Source: a virus. Taken from it: a DNA stretch of 25,193 nucleotides. Under the pieces are notes generated by a model. That model was not told where the DNA came from and ran no database searches. It saw only the letters and a list, made by a program, of their open reading frames with translations. The position numbers were made by a program, and so were the translations under genes. The stretch's first letter is position 1. Every line of letters starts with the position of its first letter. The stretch is from positions 1 through 25,193 of the IMG/VR virus record IMGVR_UViG_3300036817_000217. One strand, given 5' to 3'. This document shows, piece after piece, positions 18,653 to 25,193 of this stretch.

Positions 18653-18916
18653 ATGGCTAGTGTAAAACTAAGAACCAACATGATAATCGCGGGGGCCTTC
18701 TACAAGTTTGGCACCGTAATTGACGAGCAGAAGGTGCCCCCGCAATACCGAAAAAGGAAATACATATTACGGGAAGGAGAGGTGGATTATCGGGAACAGG
18801 AACGGGAACAACAGATGGCCCTGGCTGAAAGGGAAATGGAGGAAATTAATAAGGGAGAGGACCTCATAGTAGATGAGGGAGAGGAGAATAAGATAAGGAG
18901 AATAGGAAGACGATGA
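18653..18916 (+). CDS. Small protein after the capsid gene, unknown, 87 aa
   Basis: The ATG at 18653 follows the capsid stop by seven bases; an earlier in-frame ATG at 18632 overlaps the capsid gene. The first part (MASVKLRTNMIIAGAFYKFG then TVIDEQKVPPQYRKRKYIL) looks like a compact domain, and the second half is a charged helix rich in Glu and Arg. In lambda-like heads this place is taken by FI-like or connector genes, but I see no specific match. Small proteins with a FYKxGTxID-type core and a highly charged tail are common at this position in phages. Confidence 0.7.
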   Translation: MASVKLRTNMIIAGAFYKFGTVIDEQKVPPQYRKRKYILREGEVDYREQEREQQMALAEREMEEINKGEDLIVDEGEENKIRRIGRR

Positions 18917-19299
18917 TAGCAGAACCCCCTCGGAATTATGGGTTGCGAGATCAGTATGAGGAGGACTTCATAACGGTCTTTGCCGAGAGGGCGGAGTTTG
19001 CCTGTTGGAAGGAGTTTGAAATAACGGAGAATAAGCAATCCAAGATATTTGCAGATAGTGTGGTTTGGGATACCGAATCCCTAAAGAAGCGAATGATAGT
19101 ACAACAACAGGGAGTTTATTTGGGTAGTGTACTATGCTTCATTTTGAAGAAGTGGTTTTTGGTAGAACCCAAACCCGGAGATATACTATGGGAACGCATC
19201 GATCAGGAGGGTAAGGTGATTAAGGAGGGTTGGAGAATTATGGATGTGACTGATTCCGAGTATGTATATGAGTTAGGTTTGGATAAGTTAGGAGGCTAA
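18913..19299 (+). CDS. Putative head-tail connector (stopper-like), 128 aa
   Basis: The start overlaps the preceding stop by four bases. The C-terminal half has the pattern VEPKPGDILWERIDQEGKVI then EGWRIMDVTDSEYVYELGLD and KLGG, the kind of PxPGDxI...WxIxxV...Y beta barrel seen in lambda FII-like and other head-closure proteins. Together with its position between capsid and the gpZ-like gene, a role in closing the head or joining the tail is likely. The N-terminal half (residues 1-60) is not informative. The assignment rests on pattern and order. Confidence 0.5.
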   Translation: MIAEPPRNYGLRDQYEEDFITVFAERAEFACWKEFEITENKQSKIFADSVVWDTESLKKRMIVQQQGVYLGSVLCFILKKWFLVEPKPGDILWERIDQEGKVIKEGWRIMDVTDSEYVYELGLDKLGG

Positions 19300-19300
19300 A

Positions 19301-19921
19301 ATGCTAGTAATGGGATTAGTTCCCCTGGGATTTAAGGAAGCCGAAAAAATGTTGAAGGGTATTAGGAATGGATATCCCCGAGCAATGAGGGATGCCATTA
19401 ATAGGGGATTACAGGAGGGTAAGAATGCCGCGGTAGAGGCTATTACCCATCGATATGTAATGTCTGACTCCAAGGTTAAGCAGGGTATAAAGGTTAATAA
19501 GGCTTCCCTGAATGATTTAAAGGGAAATTTAGACATTAAGGGGGAGATGCAAAGGATAGATCAGTTTCACCCTCGGATTAGCTATATTCGAGGATCTAGG
19601 GGTCCCCGGAGACAGGTGGTTAGGGTTACCATTATACGGGGACAAACCAAGGTTGTAAGGGGAGCCTTTAGAATACCGGATAAAAGAATAATGGAAAGGA
19701 GGCAGAGTAGTAGGTTTCCCATATTTCCGGTATCTACCATAGGTATTGCTCATATGGCGGGTCACCATAGGGTGGCACCGGTAATACAAAAGGCTATTAA
19801 CTCAACAATTAATACCCAGTTAAAGCATAATGTTGAACAGGTTCTGCAACAGCAGAAAAAGATTAATGCCCGAATAAGAACCTTGGCAAAGAAAAATATA
19901 ACCCCCCGGGAGGTAAGGTGA
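19301..19921 (+). CDS. Minor tail protein Z-like tail completion protein
   Basis: gpZ-family proteins act at the head-tail interface during tail completion. The 206-residue product follows that family's plan: a helical start with YPRAMRDAINRGLQEGKNAA (about residues 25-44), TxRYxM-like ITHRYVMSDSKVKQGIKVNK, a central segment of beta strands with RQVVRVTIIRGQTKVV, then RRQSSRFPIFPVSTIGIAHM and a final helix with Gln-rich sequence. The last part is basic. The TTAGGAGGC ribosome site before the ATG is strong. A second ATG three codons later is possible. Confidence 0.7.
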   Translation: MLVMGLVPLGFKEAEKMLKGIRNGYPRAMRDAINRGLQEGKNAAVEAITHRYVMSDSKVKQGIKVNKASLNDLKGNLDIKGEMQRIDQFHPRISYIRGSRGPRRQVVRVTIIRGQTKVVRGAFRIPDKRIMERRQSSRFPIFPVSTIGIAHMAGHHRVAPVIQKAINSTINTQLKHNVEQVLQQQKKINARIRTLAKKNITPREVR

Positions 19922-20514
19922 CCATCTTCGAATTGGAGGATGCCCTGACGGAGTTCTTTGTACAAAATACCCGGGACTATTTATTGCGCTCCAATTCAGC
20001 ATCAGATTTAACCACCCCTCCCAAGGTTTGGAGTGGATTTATACCTCGTAACTCGGTGGGTGCAATTGTACCGGGAGATATTTCCACCTATCCCTGTATT
20101 ATTATTAGTGCCCGACGGGGTAGTACCGAGGTGGATGGCTCCGAAAGTGGTCAGGATTTGGTACAGGTGGAGGTGATAATGGGAGTTTTTGATGACAGTT
20201 TGGATCAACAGGGTTACCGGGATGCCCTTAACTTCGTACAACGAATGAGGGATCGGCTGGCACAAATTAGTATAATTAGGGAAAGATTTCCCCTTCAACA
20301 TCCCATTAAGTGGGAGGTTAATCGCTTTTATGGAGGGGAGGGTACGAATTACTTTCCCTATTTCTTTGCCGAGATGTTACTTATGTTTGCCCTACCCATT
20401 ATGGTTAGTCAATATGATGTGGACTATGCTACGGGTGATACCACTCCCGGTATATATAATGAATTTCCCATTCCTGCGGCCACTCCTAAGGATCAATTTA
20501 ATAACCGTTATTAA
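19918..20514 (+). CDS. Putative tail terminator protein, 198 aa
   Basis: A GTG start overlaps the preceding TGA. The middle of the protein has the composition and order of tail terminator proteins: YPCIIISARRGSTEVDGSES, then VQVEVIMGVFDDSLDQQGYR (about 82-101) followed by DALNFVQRMRDRL and a late PIKWEVNRFYGG. These proteins cap the growing tail tube and sheath. The C-terminal end is unusual: its last five codons and stop are the palindrome at 20498-20514, read as FNNRY. Position between the gpZ-like gene and the sheath supports the call. Confidence 0.55.
   Translation: MTIFELEDALTEFFVQNTRDYLLRSNSASDLTTPPKVWSGFIPRNSVGAIVPGDISTYPCIIISARRGSTEVDGSESGQDLVQVEVIMGVFDDSLDQQGYRDALNFVQRMRDRLAQISIIRERFPLQHPIKWEVNRFYGGEGTNYFPYFFAEMLLMFALPIMVSQYDVDYATGDTTPGIYNEFPIPAATPKDQFNNRY
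20498..20514. promoter_or_regulatory. Palindrome TTAATAAC-C-GTTATTAA inside the end of a gene
   Basis: Perfect eight-base arms around one base. In contrast to the other copies, the left-arm TAA is out of frame; the palindrome is read through as the last codons and the final TAA is in the right arm. The next ATG begins two bases later with no Shine-Dalgarno sequence. Confidence 0.72.
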
Positions 20515-20515
20515 T

Positions 20516-20761
20516 ATGCCCTATATCTATATAGGTCCCACCTCCCCTCAATTAGGATTGAAGGAGGCAAATCTTTATAAGGATCCCAATCCCCCTGCAT
20601 CCTTACAGGAATACATAGATAAGACTCCCCTTTTTCGGGCTCTATATATTTCCACCGACTATCTGAGTGAGGCCCGAAAAAATTTACGAACCGATGTACA
20701 CAGTGCAGAAAGTTTAGCCTATAAGAGCTTTAAAGAGATAGTTAGTAAACTACCAAGATAG
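20516..20761 (+). CDS. Small tail-region protein upstream of the sheath, 81 aa
   Basis: I chose the ATG right after the palindrome; the open frame extends far upstream but overlaps the terminator gene. The product begins MPYIYIGPTSPQLGLKEANL and contains DKTPLFRALYISTDYLSEAR, a pattern (GPTLPxLGLxxNxxY then PxxxxLxxxxxxLxxAR) I associate with short proteins encoded just before sheath genes in myoviruses. Its function is not known to me. The sheath start lies 13 bases after its stop. Confidence 0.7.
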   Translation: MPYIYIGPTSPQLGLKEANLYKDPNPPASLQEYIDKTPLFRALYISTDYLSEARKNLRTDVHSAESLAYKSFKEIVSKLPR

Positions 20762-20774
20762 AAAGAAACGCATC

Positions 20775-22286
20775 ATGGCAGTCTCAACATATAAACATGG
20801 CGTAACCTGGAGGGATCTTCCCACCAGTATTGTTGCACCGATTACGGCAGATAGTGGCATACCCGTGGCAACGGGTGTGGCACCCATCTATTTGTCAGAT
20901 GATCCCGCTCCCCTGAATGTTCCTCGAATCTACTACAGTTTTGAGGAGGCAGCACAGGAGATGGGATTTACCTATGCATGGAGGAGATATCCCCTGTGCG
21001 AGGTGATGTATACCTACTTTGTCCTATTTAATGTGGGTCCCATTATTCTTAATCAGGTGGCTGATCCCCTTAATTATCCCGGAACTCCGGTGACTGATAC
21101 AAAGTTTACCTTTATTAGCTCCTCAATTGTTATCGGTCCCGATATTCCTCGGGAGACGGTAATCGTGAAAAGTGCAGATGGGGCCATTACCTATGAAAGG
21201 GATAAGGATTACGTACTTAGTTATGATATGAGTGGGGATTTGGTTATCACTCGATTATCTGCGGCCCTGGGAGGAACCATTCCTGGAGGTGCTACAGATG
21301 TATTGGTGAGTTATACTCCCTGTGATTTAAGTCTAATTACCAAGAATGATATTATAGGAGGTGTGGATCCCGAAACCGGTAAGGGTACCGGATTGCAGGC
21401 TATCGAGGATGTATTTCCCTCCCTGGCAATTGTACCGGGAATTTTGCTCACCCCCGGTTGGTCTCATTCTCCGGAGGTTGCCGCGGTATTGGCTTCGGTG
21501 GCGGGTAATATTAATGGTTGCTTTAGATGTACCGCCTATGTGGATATTGACTCGGAGGTGGTTATCAAACCCCAGGATGTGTTTAGTTGGAAACAGAGTA
21601 ACAACTATATTGATCCCCGCTTAATTGATTGTTGGCCCCGGGTTGCTATCGATGAGAAGGATAACTGGATGAGTACCCAGGCGGCAGCATTAACGGAACG
21701 GGTAGACCAATCCAATGATGATGTGCCCGTAGAGAGTCCCAGCAACAAGAATCTCAAGATGAATAAGACCATTGCGGGACCCCAGAATGCACCCATTGAT
21801 GTGTTCTTTGGCAAGGCTAATGCCGACATGTTGAATGGACAGGGTATTGTTACCGCCATCAACTGGATTGGGGGCTGGAAACTTTGGGGTAATAATACCT
21901 CGATTTATCCTGCCAGTTCAGATCCCAAGGATCGATGGATTAGTGTTAGGAGAATGACTGATTGGCTGGGTAATACGGTGGTTTTAACCTGCTACCAGTT
22001 TGTAGATAAGCCGGGGAATAGGAGGTTAATTGACTCCGTAATCGATTCATTGAATATCTGGTTAAATAGTTTGGTTAGTAGTGGGGATAGTCTGGGTGCA
22101 AGGGTGGAGTTTCGTCAGAATGAAAATAGTGATGCCGATCTATTAAATGGGCATTATACCTTCCATATCTACGAGGCATTTCCTACCCCCGCAGAGTGGA
22201 TCGAGTTCCTACTGGAATTCGATATAACCTATCTGAGTACCTTGTTTACTCCTCTGACATCCCAAACCCCCCAAATGGCAGCATAA
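20775..22286 (+). CDS. Contractile tail sheath protein
   Basis: The sheath contracts to drive the tube into the host cell. The 503-residue product has the typical layout: an N-terminal part with GVTWRDLPTSIVAP and VATGVAPIYL, a middle with IDPRLIDCWPRVAIDEKDNW, and the conserved C-terminal domain beginning near AINWIGGWKLWGNNTSIYPA (about 358-377), followed by RWISVRRMTDWL, DKPGNRRLIDSVIDSLNIWL and a final GHYTFHIYEAFPTPAEWIEF. This last region is shared with P2 FI-like sheaths. It proves a myovirus-type tail. The ribosome site (AGAAAG) is weak. Confidence 0.95.
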   Translation: MAVSTYKHGVTWRDLPTSIVAPITADSGIPVATGVAPIYLSDDPAPLNVPRIYYSFEEAAQEMGFTYAWRRYPLCEVMYTYFVLFNVGPIILNQVADPLNYPGTPVTDTKFTFISSSIVIGPDIPRETVIVKSADGAITYERDKDYVLSYDMSGDLVITRLSAALGGTIPGGATDVLVSYTPCDLSLITKNDIIGGVDPETGKGTGLQAIEDVFPSLAIVPGILLTPGWSHSPEVAAVLASVAGNINGCFRCTAYVDIDSEVVIKPQDVFSWKQSNNYIDPRLIDCWPRVAIDEKDNWMSTQAAALTERVDQSNDDVPVESPSNKNLKMNKTIAGPQNAPIDVFFGKANADMLNGQGIVTAINWIGGWKLWGNNTSIYPASSDPKDRWISVRRMTDWLGNTVVLTCYQFVDKPGNRRLIDSVIDSLNIWLNSLVSSGDSLGARVEFRQNENSDADLLNGHYTFHIYEAFPTPAEWIEFLLEFDITYLSTLFTPLTSQTPQMAA

Positions 22287-22313
22287 AAAAAGGAGAAAAG
22301 GAGAAATTAGATT

Positions 22314-22835
22314 ATGGCAATGAGCGTGCCGAATCAGGTAAATAACTATAGTATCTGGTTTCAGGGAGCCAGATTCGTGGGTATGGCAGATTGTACCCTA
22401 CCAAATCTGGCTAATATGACCGATGAGTTGAAGGGTGCAGGGTTAGGGGGTGCTATAAACTTCCCCGTAGTTGCCCATTATAATGATTGGGCGTTGGTAA
22501 TGAATTTTCATGTTATTACCAAGGATGGGGTGGAGTTAATGCGTCAGGATGGATTAAAGATTGAGGCTCGATGTGGTATGCAATATCTCGATGCCGGGCC
22601 CCATAAACTTTACATAGGGGCCTGGAGATTTGTTATGGCGATTTTACCCCGAGGTTTTGATTTGGGGAAATTGGAGGTGGGAACCAAACAAACAAACGCG
22701 GTGGAGGTGGGGGTTACCTATATTAAGGCGGTACTCGATGGGGAGGAAATGTTTGAGAAGGATAAGATCAATTTGATTGATAGGGTAAGGGGTGTGGATT
22801 ATGCGGCTCCCATCAGGAGCGCAATTGGAATATAG
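22314..22835 (+). CDS. Tail tube protein, P2 FII-like
   Basis: The tube protein forms the inner conduit of the contractile tail. The opening VPNQVNNYSIWFQGARFVGM and the following ADCTLPNLANMTDELKGAGL then GGAINFPV match the P2 FII-like pattern of a strand pair, a LPxL segment and GAGxxGxI. The 173-residue length is typical. Two strong ribosome sites (AAAGGAGAAAAGGAG) lie before the ATG. It follows the sheath directly, the standard order. Confidence 0.93.
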   Translation: MAMSVPNQVNNYSIWFQGARFVGMADCTLPNLANMTDELKGAGLGGAINFPVVAHYNDWALVMNFHVITKDGVELMRQDGLKIEARCGMQYLDAGPHKLYIGAWRFVMAILPRGFDLGKLEVGTKQTNAVEVGVTYIKAVLDGEEMFEKDKINLIDRVRGVDYAAPIRSAIGI

Positions 22836-22844
22836 TCCCCGCGA

Positions 22845-22861
22845 TTAATAACAGTTATTAA
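22845..22861. promoter_or_regulatory. Start-adjacent palindrome TTAATAAC-A-GTTATTAA
   Basis: Perfect eight-base arms with a central A, one base before the ATG of the tail assembly chaperone gene. The central base varies between copies (C, G or A) while the arms are kept, as for a two-fold symmetric site or a hairpin. Confidence 0.73.
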
Positions 22862-22862
22862 A

Positions 22863-23201
22863 ATGATAGTAAAATTAACAGAACCACAACAGATAAATGG
22901 CTCAGAAATTGCTGAGATTGATCTAAAAATTGAAAAGCTAAAGGGGACTGAGTTATTGGAAATAGCCTCGGGATATAGAAAATACAGTAGGGAGTTTACT
23001 CCCGTACTTGAGTTGGATAGAGGTTTTCAGGCATTTGTGGCAGGAAGGATGTGTGGGATAAATCCCGAGGACCTGGGTGAGTTACTGGCTCCCGATTTTA
23101 TAGAGGTATGTACAACAGTACAAAATTTTTTGCTAAAGTCGGGATCGCCAGCAATGTCACAACAGGGAGTAGTCTCTGTGACACCACCTTTGAAACCCTA
23201 A
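22863..23201 (+). CDS. Tail assembly chaperone, zero-frame product
   Basis: Between the tube and tape measure genes most myoviruses encode a chaperone made in two forms, the longer by a ribosomal frameshift. This 112-residue product begins MIVKLTEPQQINGSEIAEID and has the common pattern of a beta-rich start, a helix LKGTELLEIASGY, and a late APDFIEVCTTVQNFLL where the D...V..F pattern is typical. It probably coats the tape measure protein during tail assembly. Past the slippery site (23123-23132) the zero frame reads a low-complexity Ser/Pro/Val end and stops. Confidence 0.78.
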   Translation: MIVKLTEPQQINGSEIAEIDLKIEKLKGTELLEIASGYRKYSREFTPVLELDRGFQAFVAGRMCGINPEDLGELLAPDFIEVCTTVQNFLLKSGSPAMSQQGVVSVTPPLKP

Positions 23202-23362
23202 TTAGAATTGTTTTAACCATGTCCAGAACCTTTCATACCCCCATTAATGTTTGGTTGGACATGGAGATACCCCGGTTGTTTGATTGGGTGGTAATCGCGG
23301 ATGTAATGTTTGAGGAGGAGAGAGCAAAACACAATGTTCAAAATGTGGGGCCCGGGCTTTAA
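22863..23362 (+). CDS. Tail assembly chaperone, -1 frameshift product, 166 aa predicted
   Basis: A reading frame at -1 relative to the zero-frame gene runs from before the slippery site to 23362 with no stop. If ribosomes slip at 23123-23129, the first 89 residues join a 77-residue extension (FAKVGIASN to the stop). The extension contains TPINVWLDMEIPRLFDWVVI, a pattern close to the MPLxELxxW segment of known frameshifted chaperone partners. The ATG at 23219 in this frame has no ribosome site, so separate translation is unlikely. The product is predicted and depends on slippage. Confidence 0.65.
23123..23132 (+). promoter_or_regulatory. Programmed -1 frameshift slippery site
   Basis: In the zero frame the codons read CAA AAT TTT TTG. 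This gives A AAT TTT (23123-23129) and, overlapping it, T TTT TTG (23126-23132), both of the X XXY YYZ type. The site lies in the overlap between the chaperone gene and the -1 open frame. Confidence 0.72.
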
Positions 23363-23375
23363 TAACCGTTATTAA
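23359..23375. promoter_or_regulatory. Start-adjacent palindrome TTAATAAC-C-GTTATTAA
   Basis: Perfect eight-base arms with one central base. The stop codon of the frameshift extension (TAA, 23360-23362) is in the left arm, and the tape measure ATG follows three bases after the right arm. No Shine-Dalgarno sequence. Confidence 0.74.
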
Positions 23376-23378
23376 TTT

Positions 23379-25193
23379 ATGCCTACTGCAGCCGAATTCT
23401 TTGATACCGTCTTTAAAATCGGTGCTGTCTTTACCGGGGAAGCAGCATTTGATAGGGCAAATAGTGCGGTATCCCTTTTAGAGAAGCAGGGTCTCCTAGC
23501 AAATATATCTCTAAAGAAAATGGTAGCCACGGTAGGGGGATTGGCTGCGGGGGCATTTACCGTTAACAAGATTACTGGTTACATTAATAACTCCGTTACT
23601 GCTGCCAGAAATGCAAAGGCAGCCTATGAGGGTATAGGGGAGTCTTTAAAGAAAATACCCCAGATGCAGAAACTGGGCAATGTTGCTATCGATGCTCAGA
23701 AATTGAAGTTGAAGCAATTAGCGGAGCAAATGCAAAAGACGGGGTTAATAGCCTCCGAGTCCCTGGCGGGTGCCTTTACGAAGTTATTAGATACGGGAAT
23801 GTCTCCTGCTAGGATTCATGATATTTCTGGAGCATTTGAGGATTTGGTAATTAGGGTAAAGGGAGTGGGAGCCACGGCAGATGATGTGGCTACGATTGCG
23901 GATCAACTGGGAGGGGCCATTAAGGCGGGGGGAAAGGTAGGTGCGGATGCCCTAATACAACTAGGAGTTATTACCGAGGAGCAGAGGACTAAGTTCGAGT
24001 CTCTCAAGAGTGGTAATGAGAGATATAATATGGTTCTGGGTCAAATGAATACCAAGGTGGGGGACACCTCGGAGGCCATGAAAACCTGGGCAGGATCACA
24101 GCAGAAATTTAAATTAGCTTTTAAGGATATTAGTGTTGCCGTAGGAACCCCCTTTGCAGCGGCCCAGGATAAAATATCAGAGGCTCTGGTTAAAATTCAG
24201 GGTAAGCTAACCGAAAATGCGACCAAGATTTCGAATTCCATTACCCCGATTATCTCCAAGTATGCTGATAAGGCGGCAGATTTCTTTAACAAATTGATTG
24301 AGGGTTCCGATAAGTGGGCTCCCAAGTTGGATGAGGTAGGAAAGACCATCGAGAAGGTTTTTGGTTACTTTACCGAACATCCGGAGGTGGCCGTTGACAT
24401 TGGCAAGGCGGTAGCGGTCTTGGCGGGTATTGGAGGTGCCGCTGCGGTAGCAAAGCCCATAGGAGATTTGATTGGAGTCATAAAAAATGTGGGTGGAGCA
24501 ATGGAAATGCTTATTACCTGGGGACCCAAGGTGGCGAGTGCTTTAAGTACCGCTTTTGTGGCGATGGGACCCGCGGGTTGGATCACCCTGGCAATTGCCG
24601 CATTTATTGCCGCACTAGTTTTGATTATTACCCATTGGAAGGAGATCACCGAATGGATAGGCAAGGCAATTGAGGCCATAAAGGAGTTCTTCGGGTATTC
24701 GGCAAAGGTGGTTAATCCCCTTAGTCCCGAGGCAAAGAAGTCCACCACCGAGGCGGTGCAGGCTACCCGTGAGGCCACCCTGACTCCTGTACAGTTAAGT
24801 GATACCCAACGACTAATGGCAGCCCGTGCGGAGGATGCAAAACTGGGTGCAACTCATCACGAGAACTTTAAAGCCCTACAAAAGGTAATTGCCGCGGAGC
24901 ATGAGGCACAAAAGAAACAAGCTGAAAATACCAAGGCGGTAACAGACTCCACCAATGCACTTTATGGTAGGTCTCCGGGCTTTATTCCCGGGATACAATC
25001 TGCCACTGCTTTACTGTCTAAATTTGAGACCTCCCTGAGTCAGGCAAATACCGCGGTTACCCAGATGGGAGGTATGGGAGGGGCAGAGGGAGGAGGAATG
25101 TCCCTGGGAGCAGGAGGAGGAGGTTCGGGAGGTATACAGGTTACCCATTATGGCTATGAGAAAAAGGGACAAAAGGATTGGGATCCCAATAGT
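23379..25193 (+). CDS. Tail tape measure protein, incomplete at the window edge
   Basis: The frame runs open from the ATG to the end of the window (605 codons), in the position for the tape measure protein that sets tail length and occupies the tube lumen. The product begins MPTAAEFFDTVFKIGAVFTG, is rich in Ala, Gly and Lys, is mostly helical, and has hydrophobic segments near residues 50-60, 335-365 and 400-420 (WITLAIAAFIAALVLII), as expected for a protein that can enter the host membrane. A Gly-rich stretch (about 563-587, ending GAGGGGSGG) leads into VTHYGYEKKGQKDWDPNS, perhaps the start of a C-terminal enzymatic domain lost at the edge. Confidence 0.88.
   Translation, partial: MPTAAEFFDTVFKIGAVFTGEAAFDRANSAVSLLEKQGLLANISLKKMVATVGGLAAGAFTVNKITGYINNSVTAARNAKAAYEGIGESLKKIPQMQKLGNVAIDAQKLKLKQLAEQMQKTGLIASESLAGAFTKLLDTGMSPARIHDISGAFEDLVIRVKGVGATADDVATIADQLGGAIKAGGKVGADALIQLGVITEEQRTKFESLKSGNERYNMVLGQMNTKVGDTSEAMKTWAGSQQKFKLAFKDISVAVGTPFAAAQDKISEALVKIQGKLTENATKISNSITPIISKYADKAADFFNKLIEGSDKWAPKLDEVGKTIEKVFGYFTEHPEVAVDIGKAVAVLAGIGGAAAVAKPIGDLIGVIKNVGGAMEMLITWGPKVASALSTAFVAMGPAGWITLAIAAFIAALVLIITHWKEITEWIGKAIEAIKEFFGYSAKVVNPLSPEAKKSTTEAVQATREATLTPVQLSDTQRLMAARAEDAKLGATHHENFKALQKVIAAEHEAQKKQAENTKAVTDSTNALYGRSPGFIPGIQSATALLSKFETSLSQANTAVTQMGGMGGAEGGGMSLGAGGGGSGGIQVTHYGYEKKGQKDWDPNS

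Noticed and set aside
19288-24778. Minus-strand open frames in the late region
   Set aside because: All lie opposite well-supported structural genes and show no ribosome sites or recognisable protein content.
1-25193. CRISPR array, insertion sequence or integrase gene
   Set aside because: The repeats are spread next to gene starts rather than evenly spaced, no transposase or recombinase motif was seen, and no terminal inverted repeats bracket any gene group.

Overview
The window is a continuous stretch of a tailed bacteriophage (or prophage) with a contractile tail. Every gene I can support reads on the + strand. A bacterial host is indicated by one clear rho-independent terminator and by -35/-10 promoter pairs with 17-18 base spacing. 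The head genes are of the lambda type: GpA-like terminase, gpW, lambda-type portal, ClpP-like protease with an internal scaffold start, D-like decoration protein and E-like capsid. The tail genes include a sheath and a tube, so the virion should be a myovirus. The host genus cannot be fixed from this sequence.

Layout. 1-767: no credible protein gene; a GC-rich, strongly self-complementary stretch with a possible promoter, perhaps a structured RNA or long leader. 768-6920: about twenty small early genes, mostly unknown, including an ArdC-type antirestriction protein, a ParB-like DNA-binding protein, several cysteine-pair (zinc-binding) proteins and a small HTH protein. Nine transcription units here begin with the same RNA architecture: a GC-rich hairpin A whose 3' arm overlaps the 5' arm of a second hairpin B, followed by an A/C-rich start region without a Shine-Dalgarno sequence. 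A terminator at about 6925-6958 ends this block. 7022-13379: a new promoter drives a small unknown gene, a putative small terminase, the DNA 7-deazaguanine modification cassette (dpdA, a mini membrane protein, queE, folE2, queD), a small unknown gene, the large terminase and an HNH-like gene. 13380-13793: a structured intergenic region with a second promoter. 13794-25193: head, connector and tail genes through an incomplete tape measure gene.

How the genes work together. FolE2, QueD and QueE form a GTP to 7-carboxy-7-deazaguanine pathway, and DpdA is the family that exchanges guanine in DNA for a 7-deazaguanine. QueC is not in the window, so the simplest prediction is a carboxy-deazaguanine mark in phage DNA; ArdC would be a second antirestriction layer. 

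The most unusual feature is translational or regulatory. Besides the nine hairpin leaders, a palindrome of the form TTAATAAC-N-GTTATTAA lies against or just upstream of the start codons of seven middle and late genes, often overlapping the preceding stop and taking the place of a Shine-Dalgarno sequence. The same sequence serves as hairpin B in two early leaders, so the two sets look like one system. A further element, nearly identical in the two large noncoding regions, is complementary to the A/C-rich early start regions.
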